Of a stretch of DNA of 64,000 nt, positions 33,797 through 40,518 are shown piece by piece. Every line of letters begins with the position of its first letter. Positions within the stretch are counted from its first letter, which is position 1. The position numbers and the translations under genes are program-made. The DNA comes from Roseateles_E cavernae. GTDB lineage: Bacteria > Pseudomonadota > Gammaproteobacteria > Burkholderiales > Burkholderiaceae_C. The notes below the pieces were generated by a model. It was not told where the DNA came from. It made no database searches and saw only the letters and a list, made by a program, of their open reading frames with translations. The DNA lies in the NCBI RefSeq assembly GCF_040187885.1, contig NZ_JBDPLH010000001.1:558001-622000 (forward strand), given 5' to 3'.

Positions 33797-34282
33797 TCAG
33801 GCCAGCCCGGCCTTGTCCAGCCCGAAGGCCTTGTCCTGCGAGCCGGGCACGGCCGCGAAGCCGATGGCCAACCGGTTCCAGCCGTTGATGCCGATGATGG
33901 CGAAGCTCAACTCGGCCAGCTCCGGCTCGCTGAAATGCTCGCGCACCGCCTGGAATACAGCCTCGGGCACGCCCTGCGGCGGCAGCTGGGTGAGCACCTC
34001 CACCCAGGCCAGCGCGGCGCGCTCGCGCGGCGAGAACAGTGGCGATTCGTGCCACACGGCCACATGGTGCAGGCGCAGCGCACGCTCGCCGTGCAGGGTG
34101 GCTTCCTTGACATGCATGTCCACGCAGAAGGCGCAGCCATTGAGTTGCGAGGCCCGCAGGGTGACCAGATCATGCAGCGCAACGTCCAGCACGCCCTTCT
34201 TGAGGGCCATGCTGAACTCGACATATTTCTTGAACAGCTCGGGGGCCTGCTGGGCGTAATTGAGGCGTTGTTGTTGCGACAT
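33797..34282 (-). CDS. AhpD-like carboxymuconolactone decarboxylase family protein
   Basis: A 161-residue protein with ATG 34282 preceded by AAGGAGTCC. Alkylhydroperoxidase core: ASQLNGCAFCVDMHVKEATLHGE with the CXXC pair, then a conserved His, and WVEVLTQLP. The family reduces peroxides through the CXXC dithiol or acts on small organic compounds. It is downstream of the ECF41 sigma gene, on the same strand, and a near-exact ECF41 promoter lies at 34352-34378. This pairing is the established arrangement of ECF41 systems, so it is the probable target. Confidence 0.92.
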   Translation of the reverse strand: MSQQQRLNYAQQAPELFKKYVEFSMALKKGVLDVALHDLVTLRASQLNGCAFCVDMHVKEATLHGERALRLHHVAVWHESPLFSPRERAALAWVEVLTQLPPQGVPEAVFQAVREHFSEPELAELSFAIIGINGWNRLAIGFAAVPGSQDKAFGLDKAGLA

Positions 34283-34347
34283 GATGAAGGACTCCTTGGT
34301 TGAGGGATGGCTGCGGCGGCAAGCAGAGCATTTGCCGCGCTCACTCC

Positions 34348-35292
34348 TCAAGACGAGGCAGCCTTTCCTTTTGTGACAGCCCAGGCTTCGGCCAGGCGGC
34401 GCAACTTTTCCGGATTGCGCTGGGTGTGGATACGGATGATGCGCAGCCCATCGGTCTCCAGGCTCTGGGCCGACTCCAGCCGTCCGCCTATGAAGCGCAG
34501 CAGGCCCCATTCGCCATTCAAGCGCACCAGTTCCAGCTGCTGCACCGCCTCGCCGCGCTCGCTGCGACGCCAGACCGCGAAGTACAGCCGCGCGACGCGC
34601 GACGCGCCGGCCAAGACCTTGCCGAAGCTGGGCACGATGCCGCCGCCATCGCTGATCAGCTCAGCGTCTTCGGCCAGCAGGGCTTGCAGCGCGGCGAAGT
34701 CGCCCTTGCGTGCGGCCTCGGCAAAGCCGGCCAGCAGCCGGTAGTGCTGGTCCGCCGAGACCCGCTGTCGCGGCCGCCCGTCCTTCAGCTGCAGCTTGGC
34801 GCGCGAGACGATCTGGCGGCAGGCGGCCTCGCTCTTGCCCAGCGTCCGCGCGAGCTCGGCGTAGTCGGCATCGAAGACCTCACGCAGCAGGAAGGCCGCC
34901 CGCGCCTCGGGGCCGAGCCGCTCCAGCAAGGCCAGGAAGGCCACCGAAATATCGTCGGCCCGCTCCAGCAAGGCTTCCGGCGTCGCGGGCGGATTGTGCT
35001 GAGGGGTCGTCGGCGGCAGGTCGTCCAGATCGAGCCGAGGCTCGGGCAGCCAGAAACCGACGTAGTGGGCCCGCTGGGCCTTGGCGCTGCGCAGCCGGTC
35101 GATGGCCAGACGGGTGGTCACCGTGACCAGCCAGGCTTCGGCGTTGGCCAGGCCCGTCGTGTCGGCTTCATGCCAGCGCAGCCACACGTCCTGCACCAAT
35201 TCCTCGGCGTCGGCCACCGAGCCCAGCATCCGGTAGGCAATGCCCTGCAGCCGGGGCCGCAGGCGGTCAAAGAAGCGGGTCGCGTCGTCCAT
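34348..35292 (-). CDS. ECF41-type RNA polymerase sigma factor with SnoaL-like C-domain
   Basis: A 314-residue sigma factor with ATG 35292. Region 2: FFDRLRPRLQGIAYRMLGSVADAEELVQDVWLRWHEA; region 4: LLERLGPEARAAFLLREVF followed by the helix-turn-helix YAELARTLGKSEAACRQIVSRAK. The C-terminal SnoaL-like extension (about 190-314) carries LISDGGGIVPSFGKV, the DGGGK-like motif known to control ECF41 activity. Its promoter matches its own target consensus, so it is probably autoregulated. It is flanked by queA upstream and the AhpD-like gene downstream. Confidence 0.95.
   Translation of the reverse strand: MDDATRFFDRLRPRLQGIAYRMLGSVADAEELVQDVWLRWHEADTTGLANAEAWLVTVTTRLAIDRLRSAKAQRAHYVGFWLPEPRLDLDDLPPTTPQHNPPATPEALLERADDISVAFLALLERLGPEARAAFLLREVFDADYAELARTLGKSEAACRQIVSRAKLQLKDGRPRQRVSADQHYRLLAGFAEAARKGDFAALQALLAEDAELISDGGGIVPSFGKVLAGASRVARLYFAVWRRSERGEAVQQLELVRLNGEWGLLRFIGGRLESAQSLETDGLRIIRIHTQRNPEKLRRLAEAWAVTKGKAASS
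34352..34378 (-). promoter_or_regulatory. ECF41-type promoter of the AhpD-like gene
   Basis: Minus strand -35 TGTCACA (34378-34372), 16-nt spacer, -10 CGTC (34355-34352). It lies inside the last codons of the sigma gene and about 70 bp before the AhpD-like ATG. The known ECF41 consensus is TGTCACA-n16-CGTC, so this is an exact match. Confidence 0.88.
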
Positions 35293-35301
35293 GACGGTGA
35301 A

Positions 35302-35328
35302 GACGTTGGGCGCGACCTGTTTGTGACA
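35302..35328 (-). promoter_or_regulatory. ECF41-type promoter of the sigma gene (autoregulation)
   Basis: Minus strand -35 TGTCACA (35328-35322), 16-nt spacer, -10 CGTC (35305-35302), beginning directly after the queA stop. The ATG lies only ten bases beyond the -10, so the transcript should have almost no leader. Confidence 0.88.
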
Positions 35329-36381
35329 TCAGCCCTTTTGCCTGTCCAGCAGCATCGCATCGCCATAACTGAAAAACCGATACCTCTGCGCGATCGCATG
35401 CCGGTACAGCGCCATGATGGGCTCATAGCCGGCAAAGGCCGAGACCAGCATCATCAAGGTGCTCTTGGGCAGGTGGAAGTTGGTCACCAGGCGGTCGACG
35501 ACACGGAACTCGAAGCCCGGCGTGATGAAGATCTCGGTTTCGCGCGCACCGGCCTGCAGCACGCCGCCCTGGGCCGCCGACTCCAGCGCCCGCAGGGTGG
35601 TCGTGCCGACCGCGACGACCTGGCCGCCGGCGGCCTTGCAGCGCGCGATGGCCGCCACCGTCTCGGGCAAGACCTGGAACCATTCGCTGTGCATCTTGTG
35701 CTCGGCCAGGTTGTCGACCCGCACCGGCTGGAAGGTACCGGCGCCCACATGCAGGGTCACGTGGGCGGTGGCCACGCCGCGCTCGGCCAGCCGCGCCAGC
35801 AGGGCTTCGTCGAAATGCAGGGCCGCCGTCGGCGCGGCCACAGCGCCGGGCTCCTTGGCGAAGACGGTCTGGTAGCGGCGCACATCGTCGGCGCTGTCGC
35901 CATGCTCGATATAGGGCGGCAGCGGCACATGGCCGTGGGCATCGAGCAGCGTGAAGGGATCGCCAGACAGGCGCAGGTGGAACAGGCCGTTGTCCGGCCC
36001 GCAGCGGCCCAGCACCTCGGCCTGGAAGGCACCATCGGCGAAGCTCACGATGGCGCCGGCTTTGGGGCTCTTGCTGGCGCGCATATGGGCCCAGACTTCG
36101 TGCGTGCCGGGCAGCACGCGCTCCACCAGGGCCTCCACCGCGCCGCCGCTGGCCTTGGCGCCATACAGCCGCGCCTTGATCACCTTGGTGTTGTTGAACA
36201 CCAGCAGATCGCCGGGGTTCAGCAGCTCGGGCAGCTCGCGGAACACGCGGTCCACCGGGGTCGCCGCGCGGCCGTCAAGCAGGCGCGAGGCGCTGCGCTC
36301 GGCGGCGGGGTGCTGGGCGATCAGCTCGGGCGGCAGCTCGAAATCGAAGTCGGCGACCGTGTAGCGGGCGGGAGTGGACAT
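35329..36381 (-). CDS. queA: S-adenosylmethionine:tRNA ribosyltransferase-isomerase
   Basis: A 350-residue enzyme that turns preQ1-tRNA into epoxyqueuosine-tRNA using SAM, after Tgt. Start ATG 36381 (MSTPARYTVADFDFELPPELIAQHPA). Typical segments: LLNPGDLLVFNNTKVIKARLYG, LPLPPYIEH, RYQTVFAKEPGAVAAPTAALHFDEALL, VTLHVGAGTFQPVRV, HSEWFQV, VVAVGTTTLRALESAA, TPGFEFRVVDRLVTNFHLPKSTLMMLVSAFAG, and the tail RYRFFSYGDAMLL. Family length. tgt is 9.8 kb away on the same strand rather than adjacent. Confidence 0.97.
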   Translation of the reverse strand: MSTPARYTVADFDFELPPELIAQHPAAERSASRLLDGRAATPVDRVFRELPELLNPGDLLVFNNTKVIKARLYGAKASGGAVEALVERVLPGTHEVWAHMRASKSPKAGAIVSFADGAFQAEVLGRCGPDNGLFHLRLSGDPFTLLDAHGHVPLPPYIEHGDSADDVRRYQTVFAKEPGAVAAPTAALHFDEALLARLAERGVATAHVTLHVGAGTFQPVRVDNLAEHKMHSEWFQVLPETVAAIARCKAAGGQVVAVGTTTLRALESAAQGGVLQAGARETEIFITPGFEFRVVDRLVTNFHLPKSTLMMLVSAFAGYEPIMALYRHAIAQRYRFFSYGDAMLLDRQKG

Positions 36382-36465
36382 GAGGGGGTTGAGGGCCGGA
36401 CAGACCCGTGCCAAACGCTGGGGGCCGGATTGTCACATGGCCGCCCCTCCCCTCGGGCCACCGCC

Positions 36466-36738
36466 CTACTGGCCCCGGCGACGCCCCAGCAGAAAGCCCA
36501 CCGCCCCAAGCCCGGCCAGCGCCAGCGCATAGTTCGGCGACTCCTCCACAGCCCGGGCCTCGGCGGCGGACTGCGCGCCGGCCCTGTTGTTGTCAACGCG
36601 GCTCTGCGCCGTGAAGGACTGCGGGGATTCGAGCCCCGTGGTGGACATCATGGCCGCATCCCCGGCCGCTGCCCAGGCCCCTCCGGCCGTCGTGAGGGCC
36701 GCCATGGCGACCAGTTTCCGAATTGCCAACGCTCGCAT
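36466..36738 (-). CDS. Small exported protein with a PEP-CTERM-like tail lacking PEP
   Basis: A 90-residue protein from ATG 36738, with GGGAGG before the start. Signal peptide MRALAIRKLVAMAALTTAGGAWAA. The C-terminus VEESPNYALALAGLGAVGFLLGRRRGQ has the hydrophobic helix and Arg tail of PEP-CTERM proteins but ESP in place of PEP. The short mature part is Ala/Asn/Glu-rich. Either a divergent exosortase substrate or a degraded one. Downstream (leftward) of it is queA. Confidence 0.7.
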   Translation of the reverse strand: MRALAIRKLVAMAALTTAGGAWAAAGDAAMMSTTGLESPQSFTAQSRVDNNRAGAQSAAEARAVEESPNYALALAGLGAVGFLLGRRRGQ

Positions 36739-36924
36739 AGATACCTCCCGGTAGAACAAACAGATGGTTTCTACCGATAGCGGATTGCATATCTCATGCC
36801 AGCCCGGTCACCCCCGGATTCAGGCCCGAAACAGCCATGACGGCAGGCTTTTGCGCACCGGCTTGACGCAAGGCGCTCGCAAGGGCGGCAGGGAGCGGCC
36901 ATTTTTGTGCGCCGCAACAAAGAG
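36739..36924. other. Intergenic region between two small exported-protein genes
   Basis: 186 bp separating the leftward genes at 36738 and 36925. It is less GC-rich around 36750-36800 (TTTCTACCGATAGCGGATTGC), where a promoter for the 36738 gene would be expected. No repeats or ORFs of note. Confidence 0.35.
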
Positions 36925-37233
36925 CTATTTGCGCTGGCAGGCCGGCGGATTGGTCATGCCGAAGGACAGCAGGTTGCCGCCGTTGATGGTGCAGCTGTAT
37001 TCCTTGCCATCGCGACCGCGCAGGATGGCATAGGTGTTGGTGCCCGAGGTGGTGCGCGACTGCAGCTTCAGATCGGCCGATGCCAGGCCCAGGGTGCCGG
37101 CCGATTCGGCGATGACGCGTTCGTCGCTGAGCATATTGGTGCTGCCGGCGAGCGTCGAGCAGCCGGTCATCTGCAGCAGCAGCGCGGTGCCGGCGATGAG
37201 CGTCAGTGAGCGTGCGAGGCGTGTTGGTTTCAT
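36925..37233 (-). CDS. Small lipoprotein of unknown function
   Basis: A 102-residue protein from ATG 37233, overlapping the stop of the DoxX-like gene by 4 bp (ATGA). Lipoprotein signal MKPTRLARSLTLIAGTALLLQMTGC, with the lipobox ending MTGC. The mature part contains SAGTLGLASADLKLQSRTTSGTNTYAILRGRDGKEYSCTINGG, a small beta-rich domain with one further cysteine pair (YSC and PAC). I do not recognise the family. Translationally coupled to the DoxX-like gene. Confidence 0.75.
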   Translation of the reverse strand: MKPTRLARSLTLIAGTALLLQMTGCSTLAGSTNMLSDERVIAESAGTLGLASADLKLQSRTTSGTNTYAILRGRDGKEYSCTINGGNLLSFGMTNPPACQRK

Positions 37234-37661
37234 GAGGTCGGAGACTTCCTGTTGGATGACGGTGAGGGTGGATGCTGCAAGGCGAGCGCGAGCAGGCAGA
37301 CGATCAGCAGCACCGAGTACTCCGAACCGTTGCGACCCAGGCCCACGACGAACCAGCCCGCCTGCGCATGCACCAGTGCAATACCCATGGCATAGAGGCC
37401 GGCCAGCACCAGGCACAGCGGCGGCACCCAGCGGCCCAGCATCAGCAGCACGGGGCCGACGATCTCCAGACCGGTGATGCCTATGGCCAGCGCCATGCCG
37501 CCCGGCCAGCCCTGCCCCTGCAGCCAGAGGCCGAAGGGCTGGACCGCGCCGAACCAGGCCCGGGCCAACCCATGCGCCGCGATCAGCCCCGCCAGCGTGA
37601 AGCGCAGCAGGGCCCAGGCCAGGGCCTGGCGTTGTTGGTGACGGAGCGGAAGCTGGGGCAT
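37230..37661 (-). CDS. DoxX-like integral membrane protein
   Basis: A 143-residue membrane protein with four predicted helices (about 15-35, 52-73, 80-98 and 108-127), fitting the DoxX/DoxD family: RFTLAGLIAAHGLARAWFG, GMALAIGITGLEIVGPVLLMLG, PPLCLVLAGLYAMGIALVH, and EYSVLLIVCLLALAL. DoxX proteins take part in redox balance or thiosulphate oxidation in some species, but this branch is uncharacterised. It overlaps the following lipoprotein gene, so the two form a couplet. Confidence 0.82.
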   Translation of the reverse strand: MPQLPLRHQQRQALAWALLRFTLAGLIAAHGLARAWFGAVQPFGLWLQGQGWPGGMALAIGITGLEIVGPVLLMLGRWVPPLCLVLAGLYAMGIALVHAQAGWFVVGLGRNGSEYSVLLIVCLLALALQHPPSPSSNRKSPTS

Positions 37662-37804
37662 GGGGTGGCGATGGGATACTGGTGCTATGCCTGTGTGACA
37701 GCTTTTGCATCATCTCAAGCAGCGCGTCATGGGAGCAAACGGAACTTCTTGATGCTTAGCCTTAATTTCATTGAGCCTACTCCCCGGCCAGCCCGCACTG
37801 ATCG

Positions 37805-38725
37805 ATGAACCCGCAACGTCTCCCCCCGCTGCCGGCGCTGCGCGCCTTCGAGGCCGCCGCCCGGCATATGAGCTTCGCGCGCGCGGCCAGCGAGCTGCAT
37901 GTCACGCCGGCCGCGGTCAGCCACCAGATCAAGCAGCTGGAGCAGTGGCTGGGCCTGGCGCTGTTCCGGCGCAGCGCCAACGGCGTGCTGCTGACAGCCG
38001 CCGGCAGCGACTACGCGCTGCGCATCCGCGACGCCTTCGAGCGCCTGGTCAGCACCAGCTGCGCGGTGCGCGATCATCAGCAGCGGCCGGTGGTCAGGAT
38101 TCGCACCCAGTTCAGCGTCGCCGCCCTGTGGCTGACGCCGCGCGTGGCGGCGCTGAGCCGCCAGCGCCCCGAAGTCGAGATCAGACTGATCGCCGCGCTG
38201 CACCGCGCCAGCGGCGGCATGAACGCCGATATCGGCATCTACTTCCGGCGCGACGATCTGCCCGGCCACCGCCAGCTGCCGCTGCTGACTGGCCAGTTTC
38301 GCGCCTACGCGGCGCCGTCGCTGATCGGTCGCGCCCAGGACCTGCGGCCGGCCGATGTCGCGACGCTGCCGCTGCTGCATCTGAGCGCCGAAGACCGGGG
38401 CTGGCCCTCACCGGGCTTTGCCGAGTGGTTCGAGCAGGCCGGCGTCGCGGTGCCGGCCGCACTGCCCGGCCTGCGCTTCAATCTCGCCCATATGGCGGCG
38501 ACGGCCTGCATGCTGGGCGCCGGCGTGGCGCTGCTGCCGGACTATCTGTGCGGCGACGCGCTGCGGCAGGGCAGCCTGGTGCCCATCCCCGGCCCGGCCC
38601 TGGACGCGCCCCACCCCTACTTCCTGATGTGCAAGGACGAACCGGACGAGGCCGTGGCCTGGGTGCGCGATGCGCTGCTACGCGATGCCAGCGACGCGGC
38701 GTCTCACTGCCAGCGCGCGCCCTGA
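37805..38725 (+). CDS. LysR-family transcriptional regulator, GcvA-like
   Basis: A 306-residue LTTR. The helix-turn-helix starts LPPLPALRAFEAAARHMSFARAASELHVTPAAVSHQIKQLEQWLGLALFRR, typical of the GcvA/AmpR branch, followed by a periplasmic-binding-fold effector domain (VVRIRTQFSVAALWLTPRVA, then two RLIAAL/LPLLTG regions). The target is unknown; the divergent DoxX-lipoprotein couplet (start 37661) shares a 143-bp intergenic region with it and is the natural candidate. Its 3' end overlaps the convergent solute-binding gene by 22 bp. Confidence 0.9.
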   Translation: MNPQRLPPLPALRAFEAAARHMSFARAASELHVTPAAVSHQIKQLEQWLGLALFRRSANGVLLTAAGSDYALRIRDAFERLVSTSCAVRDHQQRPVVRIRTQFSVAALWLTPRVAALSRQRPEVEIRLIAALHRASGGMNADIGIYFRRDDLPGHRQLPLLTGQFRAYAAPSLIGRAQDLRPADVATLPLLHLSAEDRGWPSPGFAEWFEQAGVAVPAALPGLRFNLAHMAATACMLGAGVALLPDYLCGDALRQGSLVPIPGPALDAPHPYFLMCKDEPDEAVAWVRDALLRDASDAASHCQRAP

Positions 38726-39477
38726 CGCAAGAGCTCGGCGATGCGGCCACCGCTCTGCAGCTGGGCCAGGCCGCTGTCGAAGGCCGCCGCCATGCGCTCG
38801 GTCTCCGTCCGGCCCCTGGCGAACACCGTGTACAGCGGCACCTCGCTGAGCGCCGGCTCCAGCCAGGCCTGGCGGGCGGCCTGCTCGCGCAGCTCGGTGT
38901 CGAGCAGATGGAAGGCCACGCCCTTGTCGATCAGGGCCAGCTCGACCCGACCGGCCAGCAGCTTGCGCAGATTGGCCAGGTCGTCGACGGCCGGGTCCAC
39001 CGTCAGCCGCGCGCGCTCGAAACGCTCGGGATTGGCATAGCCCAACACCGTGCCGATGCGCAGGCCGGCCAGCTGCGACAGCTCGTCGACCTTCAGGCCG
39101 CTGCCGGCGCGCGCCATGAAGCCAATCCGGTTGATCAGGCCCAGGTCGCGCGGGAAGCGCATCGTCGCGGCCCGCTCGGCGCTGTGCCAGGTGCCGATCA
39201 CGCCGTCGTGCAGGCCCTGGCGAAACTCCGACAGCGCCCGCGCCCAGGGCCGGAACGCCAGGCTCATGGTCCAGCCCGAGCGCTCCAGCGCCGCGCGGGT
39301 GATCGCGCAGGCAATGCCGCCCCCGGGCAGGGTGGCCGAGGTATAGGGTGGAAACTCGGTGGCCACCAGGCGGGCATGCAGCGGCGCACTGCGTGCCGCA
39401 GGCGGCAGCAGCGCCGCACCGGCCGTCAGTGCCAGCGCCGCGATCTGCCGCAGGCCGTCCCGACGCGAACTACTCAT
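38704..39477 (-). CDS. Periplasmic solute-binding protein, family 3-like
   Basis: A 257-residue exported protein with ATG 39477 (MSSSRRDGLRQIAALALTAGAALLPPAARSA). The Arg pair and hydrophobic stretch could be a Tat or Sec signal. Then HARLVATEFPPYTSATLPGGGIACAIT and RPWARALSEFRQGLHDGVIGTWHS follow, and LRIGTVLGYANPERFE opens lobe 2. No transport partners are nearby. It is convergent and overlaps the LysR gene by 22 bp. Confidence 0.82.
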   Translation of the reverse strand: MSSSRRDGLRQIAALALTAGAALLPPAARSAPLHARLVATEFPPYTSATLPGGGIACAITRAALERSGWTMSLAFRPWARALSEFRQGLHDGVIGTWHSAERAATMRFPRDLGLINRIGFMARAGSGLKVDELSQLAGLRIGTVLGYANPERFERARLTVDPAVDDLANLRKLLAGRVELALIDKGVAFHLLDTELREQAARQAWLEPALSEVPLYTVFARGRTETERMAAAFDSGLAQLQSGGRIAELLRQGARWQ

Positions 39478-39585
39478 CACACAATCCCCAACGATTCCTG
39501 CGGCAAGCGTAGCGGAAGTTGATGAAAGCTCGTGCCCAACGCGGCACATCAAAGCGCGAGAAGCGGACCGATGCCACGAACCGGC

Positions 39586-40518
39586 TCACAAGGGCTCGAC
39601 CGTCACCGCCACCTTGGGATGGGCCTGGCCGCCACGGATCACGCCGCGCAGCGGCGCGACGTCGGCGTAGTCGCGGCCCCAGGCCAGCGTCACATGGTCC
39701 AGGCCGACCGGGATGTTGTTGGTCGGGTCCAGCGCCAGCCAGCCCTGCTCGGGGCACCAGACGGCCGCCCAGGCATGCGAGGCGTCGGCGCCGACCAGCT
39801 TGGTCTTGCCCTCGGGCGCGCGGGTCAGCAGGTAGCCGCTCACATAGCGGGCCGCCAGCCCCAGCGAGCGACAGGCGCCAATCATCACATGGGCAAAATC
39901 CTGGCAGACGCCGCGCTTGAGCGCCAGCGCCTCGGTCGCGCGGGTGCCGACATGGGTGGCCAGCGGCTTGTAAGCGAACTGGCGGTAGATCAGCTGCATC
40001 AGCGCCAGCGCGCCCTCGGCCAGCGGCCGGCCGGGCCTGAAGGCCTGGCGGCCGAAGGCGGCCAGCGCCGCATCGCGGGGCACGAACTCCGAGGCCAGCG
40101 TGAACTCCACCGCCTCGCTGCGCACCGCGCCGGCGTGGTAGCGCAGCGACTCGGCCACCGCTTCCCAGGCCGGGCTGGCCAGCGGATCGATCAGCGGCGG
40201 CGCGCTCAGCCCCACCTCGAAGCCGCTGCTGACCGCCAGCCGCTCATGCACCTGGGCATGGCTGAACACCAGGCGGGCATTGCCCCAGGGATCGGTGCTG
40301 AACAGCTCGGGCGGCACCTCGGCGGCCGGCCAGCCATCGGGCGCCGGCTCCACCGTCAGCCGCCAGCCGCGCACCTGCTGCTGCGCGGTGCTGCGCGGGC
40401 TCAGGCAGGCCAGGTGATGGGCCAGCTCGACCGGCGAGTCGTAGTCGTAGACGGTGTCGTGCTGGACCCGCAGCCAGCGCTCGGGGGCGGCGATCGCAGC
40501 GGTGCTGGACGCGCTCAT
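39586..40518 (-). CDS. Transglutaminase-like protease domain protein
   Basis: A 310-residue protein; ATG 40518 overlaps the stop of the upstream gene (ATGA). An N-terminal transglutaminase-associated region (residues 10-100, HDTVYDYDSPVELAHHLACLSPR) is followed by the papain-like core with Cys in KRGVCQDFAHVM, His in GADASHAWAAVWCP and Asp in LALDPTNN. The family (COG1305) acts as peptidase or transferase. It is the last gene of the leftward ATP-grasp/alpha-E operon and resembles the first domain of the large protein at 43221-46643. Confidence 0.93.
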   Translation of the reverse strand: MSASSTAAIAAPERWLRVQHDTVYDYDSPVELAHHLACLSPRSTAQQQVRGWRLTVEPAPDGWPAAEVPPELFSTDPWGNARLVFSHAQVHERLAVSSGFEVGLSAPPLIDPLASPAWEAVAESLRYHAGAVRSEAVEFTLASEFVPRDAALAAFGRQAFRPGRPLAEGALALMQLIYRQFAYKPLATHVGTRATEALALKRGVCQDFAHVMIGACRSLGLAARYVSGYLLTRAPEGKTKLVGADASHAWAAVWCPEQGWLALDPTNNIPVGLDHVTLAWGRDYADVAPLRGVIRGGQAHPKVAVTVEPL

